From Myxococcales bacterium (lineage in GTDB: Bacteria; Myxococcota_A; Polyangia; Polyangiales; Polyangiaceae), in the NCBI GenBank assembly GCA_903642325.1, contig CAHJWM010000017.1, forward strand, positions 1-64,000: a stretch of 64,000 bases of DNA, written 5' to 3'. Made by a program: the position numbers and the translations under genes. Below the pieces are notes generated by a model, which was not told where the DNA came from, searched no databases, and saw nothing but the letters and a program-made list of their open reading frames with translations. Below, piece after piece: positions 1 to 9,866 of this stretch (positions are counted from its first letter, which is position 1; each line of letters opens with the position of its first letter).

Positions 1-2079
1 GTACGCGCCGAGCGTTGGCCGGACGCGCGCGCCGCGCTCGCGGCCCTGCCCGTAGCAATGCGTGGCGAGGCGGAGGTGCGCTTTGCACGCGCGCGCGTCG
101 ACCTCGAGCTGGGTGACGCGCGCGCTGCGCTCACGGAGCTCGACGGGTTGGAGAGCGCGCTGCCCGCGTTGGTCGCGCAGATAGCTGCGGCGCGCGCGCG
201 CGCGCAAGCGAGCGTCGGACCGTTCGCGGACGCCGCGCGGTACTACGAGCGTCAGGGCGACACGGACGCGCTGATCTCGGCGGCAGAAGCCTACCAAGCC
301 GACGTCGCGCTGCCTAAAGCACGCCTCGCCTTGGACCGTGTGCTCGCCCGTCTCGGTAAATCGAAACGCCCGCGTGACGCGGAAGTGCGCGCCCGCGCCT
401 TACGCGCCGCACTGGCCGCGCAAATGGGGGACAAGGCCACCGCCAACGCCGACAACCGCTGGCTCGCCCTGGCGGCGCCGCTACGCCCCGAGGCCGACGC
501 CGCCATGCGTTCGCTCGAGCGCGTGGGCGGGGCGAATCGCTTGAGCAAGACGGAGCATTTGGATCGCGCGAGCGCTTTAGCCGAGGCCGGTAGCGTCGAG
601 GCGACCGAGGCTGAGCTTGCCTTCGTGCAGAAAGCGCCAGGTACTCCGGCGCCGGTCGGGCGGTCGACTTATTTGCGCGCATTTGCGCTGTACGCCGGGC
701 GCAGCAATTACGCCAAGGCCGCGGAGCTATTCGAGCGGGCCGCGCGCGAGGATCCCCAAAGTGCGGCGCAAGCCTCCTTCTATGCGGCGCGCGCACTTTC
801 GCGCGGGCAATTGGACGAGCAAGCCATCGTCGCTTACGAGCGCATCGCTCGGCAATTTCCTAAATCCAGTTGGGCGGAGCAAGCGCAATATTTATCGGCA
901 CGTCTGCGTTTCATTGCTGGGGAGTACATGAAAGCGCGCGGGCTCTACGATGCTTATCTGGCGCACTATGGCAAGCAAGCTCGCTTTGGCAATGACGCCA
1001 ACTACGAGCGGGCGCTCTGCGCGCTCGAAACCGATCAACCGTTGCTCGCCGCCGCGGGCTTCGAGCGGCTCGCCGCACGCGCCGAGGATCGCCACCTCGA
1101 AGCACGTTTGCGCTACCTAGAGGCTTTGGCTCGAGCCCTCGGCAATCAAAAGGAACGCGCGGTGGCCGCGTTCACTGAGATCGCGCGCACGCAGCCACTC
1201 TCATTTTTCGGCCTAGCCGCGCGCGCCCGGCTCGGGTTCGTTGGCGCACCCCCACCGGCCATGATCGCCCCGAGCGCAGCGGCTAGCCCCGTTCCATTGG
1301 CTTTCACGTTACCGTCGGACGTGGCGGCGCTGAATCGCGTGGGCTTGGCCCGCGACGCCGAACGCGAGCTAATGCGCCAAGAATTCGCTTTTTCACGCGC
1401 CTATACATCGCGTAGCAACGAGGCTTTGTGCGAAGCGTACGGCTCGCTCGGCGTCGCTCGACGCCGGTACCGCATAGCCCAAGACGTCGTCCGCGCCGCC
1501 GCCCTGGATTCGGCGCCCAGCGCAGCCAACAGCTGGGCCTGGCAATGCATTTATCCGACGCCCTATCTCGAGCTCGTGCAGTCCGTCGCCCAACTCGAAG
1601 GGCTGCCTCTTCCTTTACTATATGCAATCATGCGCCAAGAGAGCGCCTTCGACTCGCACGCGGCATCAGGAGCCAGCGCGCTCGGCCTCCTACAATTGAT
1701 CTCGCCGACCGCCAAACGGATCGCCGAACAACTGCACGAGCCCTTTACGGAGTCTGCACTCCTCACCCCCGACGTCAATGTACGCTACGGCGCGCACTAC
1801 TTGGCCCAGCTCAGCGCCTACTTTGGTGGCAACCTCGTGCTCATTGTCGCCGCCTACAACGCCGGGCCCGACGCGGTCTTCCGCTGGCTCAGCGCCCCGG
1901 AAAAACTCGGCATGGACGCCTTCGTGGCGCGCATTCCGTTCGAGCAAACGCGAAGTTATGTCGAGCGAGTGCTCGGTAACCTGGCACGCTATCAATATTT
2001 GAGCGGAGGAGAAGCGGCGGTGTCGGCGCTGAATTTGGACTTACCGCACACCACCGTGCGCCCCGAAGACGTCTTTTAA
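1..2079 (+). CDS. slt: Soluble lytic murein transglycosylase (Slt70-like), 5' end outside the window
   Basis: Periplasmic enzyme that cleaves the MurNAc-GlcNAc bond of peptidoglycan with formation of 1,6-anhydro-muropeptides. The frame is open from base 1, so the true start and any signal peptide lie upstream; the first internal ATG is at 58, and residue numbers here count from it. Roughly the first 400 residues are Ala-rich helical TPR-like repeats, as in the superhelical U-domain of Slt70. The C-terminal SLT domain has the catalytic Glu at residue 528 in RQESAFD, followed by the GASALGLLQL segment and the AAYNAGP motif near residue 600, all expected for the family. It converges with the trehalose gene, with about 34 bases between stops. 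The family assignment is secure; the exact protein length is unknown. Confidence 0.93.
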   Translation, partial: VRAERWPDARAALAALPVAMRGEAEVRFARARVDLELGDARAALTELDGLESALPALVAQIAAARARAQASVGPFADAARYYERQGDTDALISAAEAYQADVALPKARLALDRVLARLGKSKRPRDAEVRARALRAALAAQMGDKATANADNRWLALAAPLRPEADAAMRSLERVGGANRLSKTEHLDRASALAEAGSVEATEAELAFVQKAPGTPAPVGRSTYLRAFALYAGRSNYAKAAELFERAAREDPQSAAQASFYAARALSRGQLDEQAIVAYERIARQFPKSSWAEQAQYLSARLRFIAGEYMKARGLYDAYLAHYGKQARFGNDANYERALCALETDQPLLAAAGFERLAARAEDRHLEARLRYLEALARALGNQKERAVAAFTEIARTQPLSFFGLAARARLGFVGAPPPAMIAPSAAASPVPLAFTLPSDVAALNRVGLARDAERELMRQEFAFSRAYTSRSNEALCEAYGSLGVARRRYRIAQDVVRAAALDSAPSAANSWAWQCIYPTPYLELVQSVAQLEGLPLPLLYAIMRQESAFDSHAASGASALGLLQLISPTAKRIAEQLHEPFTESALLTPDVNVRYGAHYLAQLSAYFGGNLVLIVAAYNAGPDAVFRWLSAPEKLGMDAFVARIPFEQTRSYVERVLGNLARYQYLSGGEAAVSALNLDLPHTTVRPEDVF

Positions 2080-2113
2080 GAGCGACCGGCATGCCGTTCG
2101 CGCAGCACCGGTG

Positions 2114-4324
2114 TCAGCCCCGCGGAAGCGTACGGGTTTCGGCAAAGCGCCGGAGGAAGCGGCGCACTTGTTCGGGGCCGGATACACGATAGGCCGCGCG
2201 CGTAGCGAGCGTACCGGCGCAAAGGCTGATCGAGCCGTCGGGCAGCGCCGCGAATAAATCCTCGTCGGTACGGTCGTCGCCGGCGGCGGCGATCACCGCT
2301 TTCGTCCCGAACAGCGATAGAGAGTCACGCGCCGCCGAGCCTTTGTCCAGCCCTTGTGGACGAAGCTCGATTACCTTGCGCCCTCCCAAAATAGAGACCG
2401 GTAATTGGGCGAAGTGACGCACCAAGTGCACGCGCAACTCCCGCGCCAAGTGCACGCCCAAATACGGGTCGACGTTGCGATAGTGCCAGGCGAGGCCCGC
2501 CGTTTTTTCTTCCAATATCGCACCGGGAGCGCGCTCCACATAGGTTTCGAGTATCGCGCGCGCGTCACTGACCCAGCCCAACGCGCTCGGGTCGATGTGG
2601 CATTGCCAGCTCTCCTCATTTGCCCGTTTGGACCAAACCCCATGCTCGGCCACCAGATCGATAGGCAATTTTCCGAGCCACGCCGCCAGAGATGCCTGAG
2701 CACGTCCGCTCACCACGCACACACGCACGCCGCTCATCCCCGCGAGCATGTCGAGAAGCTCGGTCAGCCCGGAGTCGGGAACGGCAAGCTCCGGATTGCG
2801 AGCGATAGGCACCAAGGTGCCGTCGTAGTCGAGCGCGAAGATCACCTCTGCCTGCTCGGCAAGGGTGGTGGCTAGGCGGTCGAGCTCGCTCGAGTCCAGG
2901 CGAAGGTCGCGAGGCTCCGGCCCGCGCTCGCCCGCTTCGAGCGTGCTCACGAAGGACGTTGCCCACCGCTCGACCGGGTGCGCGCGCACTTTTTCGCGCA
3001 GCGCGCTCATGCGCTCCCGACGTTCGGCCTCTGGCATCGACAGCGCGCGGTCGAGGTTCAGCGCCATGCTCTCCACGTCGTACGGGTTGACGGTCAGGGC
3101 TTCCCCGAGCTCGCTCGCGGCGCCCGCGAGCTCACTCAACACGAGCACGCCATCGCCGTCCGTGCGCGCCGCGACGTACTCTTTTGCAACCAGGTTCATG
3201 CCATCACGCAGAGGCGTCACCACCATGACCTCCGCGGCACGGTAGCTGGCCACGAGCTCCGCCTGGGTTACCGGCTGATACAAGTAGTGAATCGGAGCTT
3301 CGTGCAGTGAGCCGCTCGAGCCATTGATACGCCCCACCAATTGCTCCACGTCCTGGCGCAGACTCTTGTATTCCGATACGGCTTCGCGCGAAGGCACGGC
3401 GATCTGCAGCAGCCTTACCTTGCCGCGGTATTGCGGGCTTCTTTGCAGCAAAAGCTCCATCGCCAAGAGCTTCCGCGGTAGCCCCTTGGTGTAGTCGAGA
3501 CGATCGACCCCGAGCAGCAACTGCTCGACACCCTGGGCTTGGCGCAGCTGAGCCACGCGTTCCGGCAGCTCCGGGCTCTCCGCCAAGCGCTCGAAGCTCT
3601 GGACGTCGATACCCATGGGGAAGACACCGATAGAGACGCTCCGCCCGTCGACGTCGACCCGGTCGAGCTCGGGCTCGATGCCCAGGGTGCCGAGCAGCGC
3701 GTCGGCAAAGTGCCGAGCAAAGCCGTAGGTGTGAAAACCGATCAGATTTGCGCCCAGCATGCCGCGCAGCAGTTGCTCGCGGTGCGGAAGCAAACGAAAT
3801 ATTTCCGACGACGGAAACGGGATGTGCAGAAAGAAGCCGATACGCGCGCGCGGGAGGCGCTCGCGCAAAATTCCGGGCAAGAGCAGCAAGTGATAATCGT
3901 GAATCCAAATCGTGTCGTCCTCGCCGGCCTCGGCGCACACGGCATCGGCGAACCGTTCGTTCACCGACCGGTAGTCGTCATAGTCGCTCACGAGGAGCGG
4001 CATGCGGTCCACCATGTAGTGAAATAATGGCCAAATGACGCTGTTGGACATGCCCTCGTAGAAACGCTCTGCATCGCGCGACGACAGATACACCGGCGTG
4101 GCCGAGTGCTCGCGCAGCTGCTTTTCCAAGCTCACGCGCTGCTCGTCGTTTTCCGGATAAGCCCCCGGCCAGCCCACCCACGATGTCTGTTCGGCCTTCG
4201 CCAGATTTCGCATCCCGGTCGCAAGCCCCCCGCTGCTCGCTTTGATATTCACCTGACCGTCACCGAGGTCGACGGAAACGGGCAGGCGATTGGCGACCAG
4301 AATGAGGCGACTCGTACCCGACAT
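2114..4324 (-). CDS. otsAB: Bifunctional trehalose-6-phosphate synthase/phosphatase (OtsA-OtsB fusion)
   Basis: Makes trehalose in one 736-residue polypeptide: UDP-glucose plus glucose-6-phosphate to trehalose-6-P, then dephosphorylation. The N-terminal GT20 half (about residues 5-470) shows [17 protein letters not shown], the HDYHL motif near residue 140 and the [10 protein letters not shown] stretch. The C-terminal HAD half carries the DYDGT nucleophile motif near residue 500 and [10 protein letters not shown] near residue 685, so both active sites look intact. The gene starts with ATG and has about 135 bases upstream before the fliP stop, enough for its own promoter, though I cannot pick one out. 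OtsA and OtsB are separate in Enterobacteria; fused forms are common in Bacteroidota, myxobacteria and plants. The GH15 gene further right may act on related sugars. Confidence 0.96.
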   Translation of the reverse strand: MSGTSRLILVANRLPVSVDLGDGQVNIKASSGGLATGMRNLAKAEQTSWVGWPGAYPENDEQRVSLEKQLREHSATPVYLSSRDAERFYEGMSNSVIWPLFHYMVDRMPLLVSDYDDYRSVNERFADAVCAEAGEDDTIWIHDYHLLLLPGILRERLPRARIGFFLHIPFPSSEIFRLLPHREQLLRGMLGANLIGFHTYGFARHFADALLGTLGIEPELDRVDVDGRSVSIGVFPMGIDVQSFERLAESPELPERVAQLRQAQGVEQLLLGVDRLDYTKGLPRKLLAMELLLQRSPQYRGKVRLLQIAVPSREAVSEYKSLRQDVEQLVGRINGSSGSLHEAPIHYLYQPVTQAELVASYRAAEVMVVTPLRDGMNLVAKEYVAARTDGDGVLVLSELAGAASELGEALTVNPYDVESMALNLDRALSMPEAERRERMSALREKVRAHPVERWATSFVSTLEAGERGPEPRDLRLDSSELDRLATTLAEQAEVIFALDYDGTLVPIARNPELAVPDSGLTELLDMLAGMSGVRVCVVSGRAQASLAAWLGKLPIDLVAEHGVWSKRANEESWQCHIDPSALGWVSDARAILETYVERAPGAILEEKTAGLAWHYRNVDPYLGVHLARELRVHLVRHFAQLPVSILGGRKVIELRPQGLDKGSAARDSLSLFGTKAVIAAAGDDRTDEDLFAALPDGSISLCAGTLATRAAYRVSGPEQVRRFLRRFAETRTLPRG

Positions 4325-4459
4325 GCGGCGTCACATTGCACGAGCCGGGCCGTTCCGTCGTGCCAAAAATTCCCTCGTAAACGCCTGCACGCGTGGAACC
4401 TTGTAGCGCTTTGCCTCAACCGATTCCGCGGGCTTCGGCAGTGTGGCGGGCTGCGACGA

Positions 4460-5227
4460 TCAGCCTGACCGATAGCCCGTCACCAGCGCCTGCGCGAGCT
4501 GACCCCAGCCATCCACCGCAACGAACAGCAGCAACTTGAAGGGTAAGCTGACTTGCGTCGGATTCATCATCTGCATGCCGAGCGCCAAGAGCACATTGGA
4601 GACCACGAGGTCGATGACCAAGAACGGCAAATACAAGGCGAAGCCTAGCGCGAAGGCTGCAATCAGCTCACTCACGACGAACGCCGGCACGAGGATCACG
4701 AAGTCGTCACGCCCCACCTGGGCGCGCTCTTGAGGTGGCCGAGAAGCCCGCGCGATCTCGTAAAAGCGTTCCCTTTCACGCTTTGAAGCATTGGCGTTCA
4801 GAAAGCCCCGGATGGGTTCACGGGTTGCTCGAGCAAGCTCGATCAGCCATGCGCTCGTGTCGCGCTCCGCTCCAGGCTCGAACAATGGGCGTGAGCGCTC
4901 CTCGATGCGCGCGCCCACCGGCGCCATCGCCAAAAGCGTCAATGCCCCGGCCAGTGCCATGATCACGGTACTGGAAGGAATGTTTTGCGCGCCGATCGCG
5001 CCGCGCACGATCTGGAGCACCGTCGAGATCTTCACGAAAGCGGTGAGCGTCATGAATGCGAACGGCAGGAGCGCAGCCAGCGCCAAGATCACGACCAGGG
5101 TGACCGGTCGCATGTCGTCGAGGCCGCCGGTCGGCGTTGCCGCCGGCGCCGCGTGCGCGACGAGCGGGACGAGCAGCGCGCCCATGCCCGCCGCGACGCG
5201 CAGGCTACGACTTCTTGCCAAGCGCAC
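4460..5227 (-). CDS. fliP: FliP/SctR-family type III export gate protein
   Basis: Core membrane subunit of the flagellar or type III secretion export gate. The proposed GTG start gives 255 residues: a signal peptide (Arg-rich n-region, hydrophobic core ending in AHAAPA), a TM segment after TLVVILALAALLPF, the FVKISTVLQIVRGAIG block, a polar periplasmic-type central region, and the C-terminal signature SLPFKLLLFVAVDGW. Signal peptide and length match flagellar FliP (about 245 aa) better than SctR (about 215-220 aa, usually no signal peptide). An ATG at 5185 would give a shorter form lacking the n-region. The start overlaps the end of the upstream fliO-like gene by 23 bases, implying coupling. 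fliQ, fliR and flhB are absent on either side, unlike the usual fliOPQR order, so whether this belongs to a flagellum or to a T3SS-like apparatus cannot be decided here. Confidence 0.85.
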   Translation of the reverse strand: MRLARSRSLRVAAGMGALLVPLVAHAAPAATPTGGLDDMRPVTLVVILALAALLPFAFMTLTAFVKISTVLQIVRGAIGAQNIPSSTVIMALAGALTLLAMAPVGARIEERSRPLFEPGAERDTSAWLIELARATREPIRGFLNANASKRERERFYEIARASRPPQERAQVGRDDFVILVPAFVVSELIAAFALGFALYLPFLVIDLVVSNVLLALGMQMMNPTQVSLPFKLLLFVAVDGWGQLAQALVTGYRSG

Positions 5228-5534
5228 GGCCCAGGACCTCCCGAAACGACTCGCCACGAGCGGGCTCGACCGGCTGCTCGATGCTGCCCGCGGCCACCTC
5301 CCCCAGCTTGGCGATGCCCGCTTCACTGGCACCCACCACGTAAATGGTCGTGCCGACGCGCACCAGATACACGGCACGCCGCGCGTCCAGCGGCAAACGG
5401 CCCACTAACTCCAACGGCCCCGCCGCGCGTCCCATTCCGGCACGCCGAGCACCGATCAATACCAGCACCGCCAGAGCAACGATTGCGAGCAGCGTGACCA
5501 GCGTTTCCACCACGTAATGCGCGAGCGGCGACAT
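5205..5534 (-). CDS. fliO: FliO-like small membrane protein
   Basis: About 109 residues beginning at the ATG at 5534 (another ATG four codons upstream is possible). One N-terminal TM helix ([20 protein letters not shown]) is followed by a compact cytoplasmic domain with [21 protein letters not shown] and a conserved-looking [15 protein letters not shown] segment. This is the FliO/MopB pattern: one TM plus a small beta domain with an LxLDxR-xLxLVxVG core. FliO helps assemble FliP rings, and its position directly upstream of and overlapping fliP supports the call. The sequence family is short and divergent, so the name rests mostly on layout and neighbour. It is divergent from lysC, with about 108 bases between starts. 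Confidence 0.75.
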   Translation of the reverse strand: MSPLAHYVVETLVTLLAIVALAVLVLIGARRAGMGRAAGPLELVGRLPLDARRAVYLVRVGTTIYVVGASEAGIAKLGEVAAGSIEQPVEPARGESFREVLGRALGKKS

Positions 5535-5642
5535 CCGACGGCCCATCGTAACACCCGTAGCGCGGCGAACGGGAGCGCCAATCTTGGGCGCGCCCACGCG
5601 CCCTTGACGCGCCCTGTCGCGGGGGTTACCAGCCGACACTGC

Positions 5643-6872
5643 GTGGCCCTCGTCGTTCAAAAATTCGGTGGTACCTCGGTCGCGAATCTCGACCGTATGC
5701 GGAACGTTTCGGAGTTGGCGCTGCGCACGCAGCGCGAGGGGAACCAGGTGGTGCTGATCGTGAGCGCCATGTCGGGCGAGACGAACCGGCTGCTCGGCTT
5801 GGCACATCAGATTTCAGCCACGCCCGACATGCGCGAGCTAGATTCTCTGGCTTCGACCGGCGAACAAGTGAGCGCGGCGCTGGTCGCGATGACCATTCAT
5901 CAGCTGGGCGGCAAGGCCAAGAGCTTCCTCGGCCACCAAGTGCGCATCAGCACCGATGCCGCCTACACCAAGGCGCGCATTCAAAACATCGAAGGGTCTA
6001 AATTGCTGCAGGCCGTCGCCGGCGGGAGCATCGCGGTGGTGGCGGGCTTTCAGGGCATCGACCCGGACGGCAGCATCACGACGCTCGGCCGCGGCGGCTC
6101 GGACACGACCGCGGTCGCGATTGCGGCGGCGATTAAAGCCGACGTGTGCGAAATCTATACGGACGTGGACGGGGTCTACACGACGGACCCGAACATCTGC
6201 CCCTCGGCGCGCAAGATCGACCGCATCAGCTACGAAGAGATGCTCGAGCTTGCCTCCTTGGGCGCCAAGGTGCTTCAGATTCGCTCCGTGGAAGTGGCCA
6301 TGAAATATGGAGTCCCGGTGCACGTGCGCTCATCCTTCAGCGATCGGACAGGTACGATGGTAGTCGGCGAAGAAGGTTTCGAATCGGTGGCGGTCGCGGG
6401 CGTCGCCTATGACAAGGGCGAGGCCAAGGTCCAGTTGGTGCGCGTCAACGACAAGCCCGGCGTCGTGGCCAAAATCTTCGGCATGCTGGCCGAGCAGAAT
6501 GTCTCGGTCGACATGATCATTCAGAGCCCCTCCCGCGGCGGCGGCCAAACCACGGACGTCACCTTTACCGTCGCCAAAACGGATCTCCCGCGCGCCAAAG
6601 AGCTGATCGAACGGACCGCCGCCGAGTACGGCAGCGAACCGGTCGAATACGACCCGGACATCGTCAAGGTCTCCATCGTGGGCCTCGGCATGCGCTCGCA
6701 CGCGGGCGTGGCCGCCAAAATGTTCGGCATTCTCGCGGGCGAGGGCATTAACATCCAGGCCATCAGCACCAGCGAGATCAAAATCAGTTGCATCATCGCC
6801 GCGAAGTACACGGAGCTCGCGGTACGAGCGCTCCACGAGGGGTTCGGGCTGGACAAGATCCCTGTCGTTTGA
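5643..6872 (+). CDS. lysC: Aspartate kinase
   Basis: Phosphorylates aspartate, the first step toward lysine, methionine, threonine and diaminopimelate. I choose the GTG at 5643 because it places the invariant KFGGTSV motif at residues 6-12 and gives 409 residues, typical of the alpha subunit; in-frame sequence upstream is poor coding DNA. The kinase domain includes [20 protein letters not shown] and [13 protein letters not shown]. Two ACT domains follow ([25 protein letters not shown] and a second copy ending in [11 protein letters not shown]), so feedback control by lysine and/or threonine is likely. An ATG at 6300, preceded by GGAAG, lies where some class members start a separate beta subunit. 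Confidence 0.97.
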   Translation: MALVVQKFGGTSVANLDRMRNVSELALRTQREGNQVVLIVSAMSGETNRLLGLAHQISATPDMRELDSLASTGEQVSAALVAMTIHQLGGKAKSFLGHQVRISTDAAYTKARIQNIEGSKLLQAVAGGSIAVVAGFQGIDPDGSITTLGRGGSDTTAVAIAAAIKADVCEIYTDVDGVYTTDPNICPSARKIDRISYEEMLELASLGAKVLQIRSVEVAMKYGVPVHVRSSFSDRTGTMVVGEEGFESVAVAGVAYDKGEAKVQLVRVNDKPGVVAKIFGMLAEQNVSVDMIIQSPSRGGGQTTDVTFTVAKTDLPRAKELIERTAAEYGSEPVEYDPDIVKVSIVGLGMRSHAGVAAKMFGILAGEGINIQAISTSEIKISCIIAAKYTELAVRALHEGFGLDKIPVV

Positions 6873-6946
6873 GGCCGTGGGGCGGGATCGAGCCTCGGTT
6901 TTTTAGCGTCGGCGGATCGCGCATCGGAGCTCGATCTGCGGGCGAC

Positions 6947-8791
6947 TCAGCGCTCGTCCAAAGCGCGGTCCAAATTATAGGCCGCGCTGATCAGCGCCAG
7001 ATGAGTGAAGGCTTGCGGGAAGTTACCTAGAGCTTCGCCACTCGGACCAGTTTCTTCGGAATAAAGCCCGAGGTGATTGGCGTAGCCGAGCATGCGCTCG
7101 AACATGATGCGGGCGCTGTCGAGCTGGCTCGGGTCGCCTTTGCCGGAACGGGTCATGGCTTCGACCAACCAGAACGTGCACATGTTGAAGGTGCCTTCTG
7201 CGCCGTTGATGCCGTCTTGTGAACGTTCGTGGTCGTACCGGAACAACAAGCTGTCCGAGAGCAGGCCGCCCTCGCGGGGAGGCGCGCTGATCGCCTTGAT
7301 CGTGGAAAGCATGCGTGGGTCGGTCGGAGACATGAAAAATACCAGCGGCATGATCAGGTTCGAGGCGTCGATGTCATCACTGCCGAAGCTTTGCACGAAG
7401 GTCTGACGCTCTTCATTCCAACCCTTGGCCATGATCGCCTCGTAGATCTCGTCCCGAGTTCGGTACCAGCGCTCGCGGTTCGCCGGGAACGAACGTTTAT
7501 CGGCCAAGCGCAGGCCGCGGTCGACGGCGACCCAGCACATGAGCTTCGAGTACACGAAATGCCGGCGCCCACCGCGCGATTCCCAGATGCCTTCGTCCTC
7601 ACGCTGCCAGTTGTCGCACACCCAGTCGACCAAGTGCCGGAGGTAGCCCCAGAGCGCGTAGGAGATGGGCGCACCATGCTTGTTGTAGAGATAAACGGCG
7701 TCCATGAGCTCGCCGTAAATGTCCAGTTGCAGCTGCTGATAAGCCCCGTTGCCGATGCGCACGGGCCGAGAGCCGGCAAAGCCGCTCAAGTGATCCAGCG
7801 TGCTCTCGGCCAGCTCGTGGCGACCGTCGATTCCGTACACGATCTGCAGTGGGGATTCGTCGGGCTTCGACTCCGCACAGCGCGCCTCTAGCCAGCCCAT
7901 GAACGCGCGCGCCTCTTCCGTGAAACCAATGCGCAGGAAGCCGTACAGCGTGAACGCCGCGTCCCGGATCCAAGTGTAGCGGTAGTCCCAATTGCGCGTG
8001 CCGCCGATGGATTCCGGTAAGCTGCACGTCGCCGCCGCGATGATCGCCCCGGTCGGCTCGAACGTGAGCAGCTTCAGGACCAGGGCGGAGCGTTGGACGA
8101 CTTCTCGCCAGCGCCCCTTGTAAGCGCATTGCGCGAGCCACTTTTGCCAGAAGGAAACCGTCGCCTCGAACAGGCCCTGCACTTCCTCCTTGGCCGGAGC
8201 TTTGCCGCAAGAGTTTGCGTCGCGCAGCCCGCGCAGCACGAATACCGCGGATTGCCCCTCCGACAGCTCGAGCTCCGCGGATACGCCGCTGCCATCGGCC
8301 TGCAGCGGGACCTCGGTAGAAAGGCCCACGGTCAGGCGCGCGGTCGAAAAAATGGCTCCATCCGCGTCGATGGTCGTGTCGTGGGTTTCGCGGGCGTAAT
8401 CGAAACGCGGCTGACACTCTATGCGAAACACCATCTTGCCGCGCACGACGCGCACGCGGCGCACGACCTGCTCGTGCCAGTCAGGCTTTGCCGAGATGCC
8501 GGCGGGCATGAAATCTTCGAGCTCCCCCACCCCTTCGGGCGACATGAAGCGCGTGACGAGCACGTTCGTCTCGGGCCAATAAAATTGCTTCGTGCGCAGC
8601 CCGTCATCGCGCGGCGCGACTTTGAAGAAGCCGCCCTTCTCATCGTCGAGCAAGGAGCCGAATAGGCTGGGCGAGTCGAAGTGCGGGAAGCAAAACCAAT
8701 CGATGGATGCGCCGGTGCTGACGAGCGCGACGGTGCGCATGTTGCCAATCACGCCGTAATTTTGAATTTGCTTCGGTTCTCGAGTCGTCAT
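6947..8791 (-). CDS. Glycoside hydrolase family 15 protein (glucoamylase/trehalase type)
   Basis: Likely releases glucose from alpha-glucosides. The 614-residue protein has an N-terminal beta-rich super-sandwich domain (about 1-250, with [14 protein letters not shown] near residue 25) and an (alpha/alpha)6 barrel. GH15 landmarks are [20 protein letters not shown] near residue 270, the [18 protein letters not shown] block with the candidate acid Glu, and [17 protein letters not shown] with the candidate base Glu. I use the ATG at 8791 rather than the upstream one because the conserved [10 protein letters not shown] start follows directly. Bacterial GH15 enzymes of this architecture include both glucan-acting and trehalose-acting members. 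The nearby trehalose synthase makes trehalase activity attractive, but sequence alone does not separate them. It follows the DUF1003 gene on the same strand with a 98-base gap. Confidence 0.93.
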   Translation of the reverse strand: MTTREPKQIQNYGVIGNMRTVALVSTGASIDWFCFPHFDSPSLFGSLLDDEKGGFFKVAPRDDGLRTKQFYWPETNVLVTRFMSPEGVGELEDFMPAGISAKPDWHEQVVRRVRVVRGKMVFRIECQPRFDYARETHDTTIDADGAIFSTARLTVGLSTEVPLQADGSGVSAELELSEGQSAVFVLRGLRDANSCGKAPAKEEVQGLFEATVSFWQKWLAQCAYKGRWREVVQRSALVLKLLTFEPTGAIIAAATCSLPESIGGTRNWDYRYTWIRDAAFTLYGFLRIGFTEEARAFMGWLEARCAESKPDESPLQIVYGIDGRHELAESTLDHLSGFAGSRPVRIGNGAYQQLQLDIYGELMDAVYLYNKHGAPISYALWGYLRHLVDWVCDNWQREDEGIWESRGGRRHFVYSKLMCWVAVDRGLRLADKRSFPANRERWYRTRDEIYEAIMAKGWNEERQTFVQSFGSDDIDASNLIMPLVFFMSPTDPRMLSTIKAISAPPREGGLLSDSLLFRYDHERSQDGINGAEGTFNMCTFWLVEAMTRSGKGDPSQLDSARIMFERMLGYANHLGLYSEETGPSGEALGNFPQAFTHLALISAAYNLDRALDER

Positions 8792-8889
8792 TGAAAGGCA
8801 CGCCTGCTTGGCGTCGGGAACATATAGCATCACACGGCCGCATCGGGCGGCGCGAGCGGAGCGCGGCGCCCTCTGGTCGCGTTTCGGCG

Positions 8890-9747
8890 TTAGCCCTTGC
8901 GCGGCAGGCTCGACTTCTCCAAGTTCGACATTCTTCGCATCACTTCTTCGTGGAAGTCGTCGAACTTTTCGTGCAGGTGACCGACTTCGAGCTCGGCTTT
9001 GAGGTTCACTTGGTATTCGATGTCATTGCGCACGCGGTCGCGCGCCACCTGGCGGTTTTGGCTGAGCAGGACGAACACGGACAGAATGATTGCTTCCAGG
9101 GACACGACCATGGTCAGCAGGCCGAAGGGGAACGGGTCGAAGTTGCCGATGGGCGTACGCGAAAGCGGTCCCACGTTCAGCACGATCCAAACAAAGAATA
9201 GGCCCAGGTGGATGAAGAGGAATTCCAAGCTGCCGCTGAACTCGGAAATCCAATCGGCGACCTTCATCACTCGCGTGCGCTTGTCCTCGGTCTCCTCGTT
9301 GATGTCACGGGATACGCTGTGGCGAAGCAGCTTGGACGTTTCTCGCAAGCGGCGGCCACTGGCTGTCAGTAGGCTGAACGCCGCCGCCGGCACCAAGCGT
9401 AAAAATTCTTCTAGGTCCTCGCGATCGACCACGACCGCGTCCAAGTCTTCTACGACGAGGGCGGAGGCGGTTCGGGGGCCGCCGTCGAGCAGCGAGATCT
9501 CACCGAAGAAGTCACCGGCTCGCGCGGTCTCGAGCACGATGCGCTCGCCCGTGTCATTTTTGGAAAATATTTCGACCGCGCCGCCGCGCACGATGTAGAG
9601 CGAATCCCCCGGATCGCCGTAGGAGAACATGATTGTGCCGGCGGGGGCGGTGGTCGTTTCGACGCGGTCTGCAAGCACGCCGCGTTGGGCTTGATCGAGC
9701 AACGCAAAGAACGGCACGTCTGCAAGGTGTTCGGGGTCTACGCTCAA
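8890..9747 (-). CDS. Cyclic nucleotide-binding domain plus DUF1003 membrane protein
   Basis: 285 residues. Residues about 10-130 form a CRP-type cyclic nucleotide-binding domain, with [15 protein letters not shown] and the phosphate-binding-cassette segment [19 protein letters not shown]. The C-terminal half is a DUF1003 domain: two TM helices ([17 protein letters not shown] and [21 protein letters not shown]), the FDPFPFGLL signature between them, and a charged tail with [16 protein letters not shown]. There is no DNA-binding helix-turn-helix, so this is a ligand-sensing membrane protein rather than a transcription factor. The function of DUF1003 is not established. It is divergent from the Ser/Thr kinase, sharing a 119-base intergenic region. 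Confidence 0.93.
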   Translation of the reverse strand: MSVDPEHLADVPFFALLDQAQRGVLADRVETTTAPAGTIMFSYGDPGDSLYIVRGGAVEIFSKNDTGERIVLETARAGDFFGEISLLDGGPRTASALVVEDLDAVVVDREDLEEFLRLVPAAAFSLLTASGRRLRETSKLLRHSVSRDINEETEDKRTRVMKVADWISEFSGSLEFLFIHLGLFFVWIVLNVGPLSRTPIGNFDPFPFGLLTMVVSLEAIILSVFVLLSQNRQVARDRVRNDIEYQVNLKAELEVGHLHEKFDDFHEEVMRRMSNLEKSSLPRKG

Positions 9748-9866
9748 TGGTTACCTCTGCCGCGCAGATTAGCCGGCCGCCGCACGTGCGCAAATGGACG
9801 ACCTTGTCGAACTAGAACCGTGATGGGGCGGAGTTGAGCTAGGCTCGGCCTCTTCGAGACAGAGGC

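Noticed and set aside
3204-3938. 244-residue minus-strand frame inside otsAB
   Set aside because: A different phase of the same strand with Arg/Ala-rich shadow composition; the trehalose synthase frame has all motifs.
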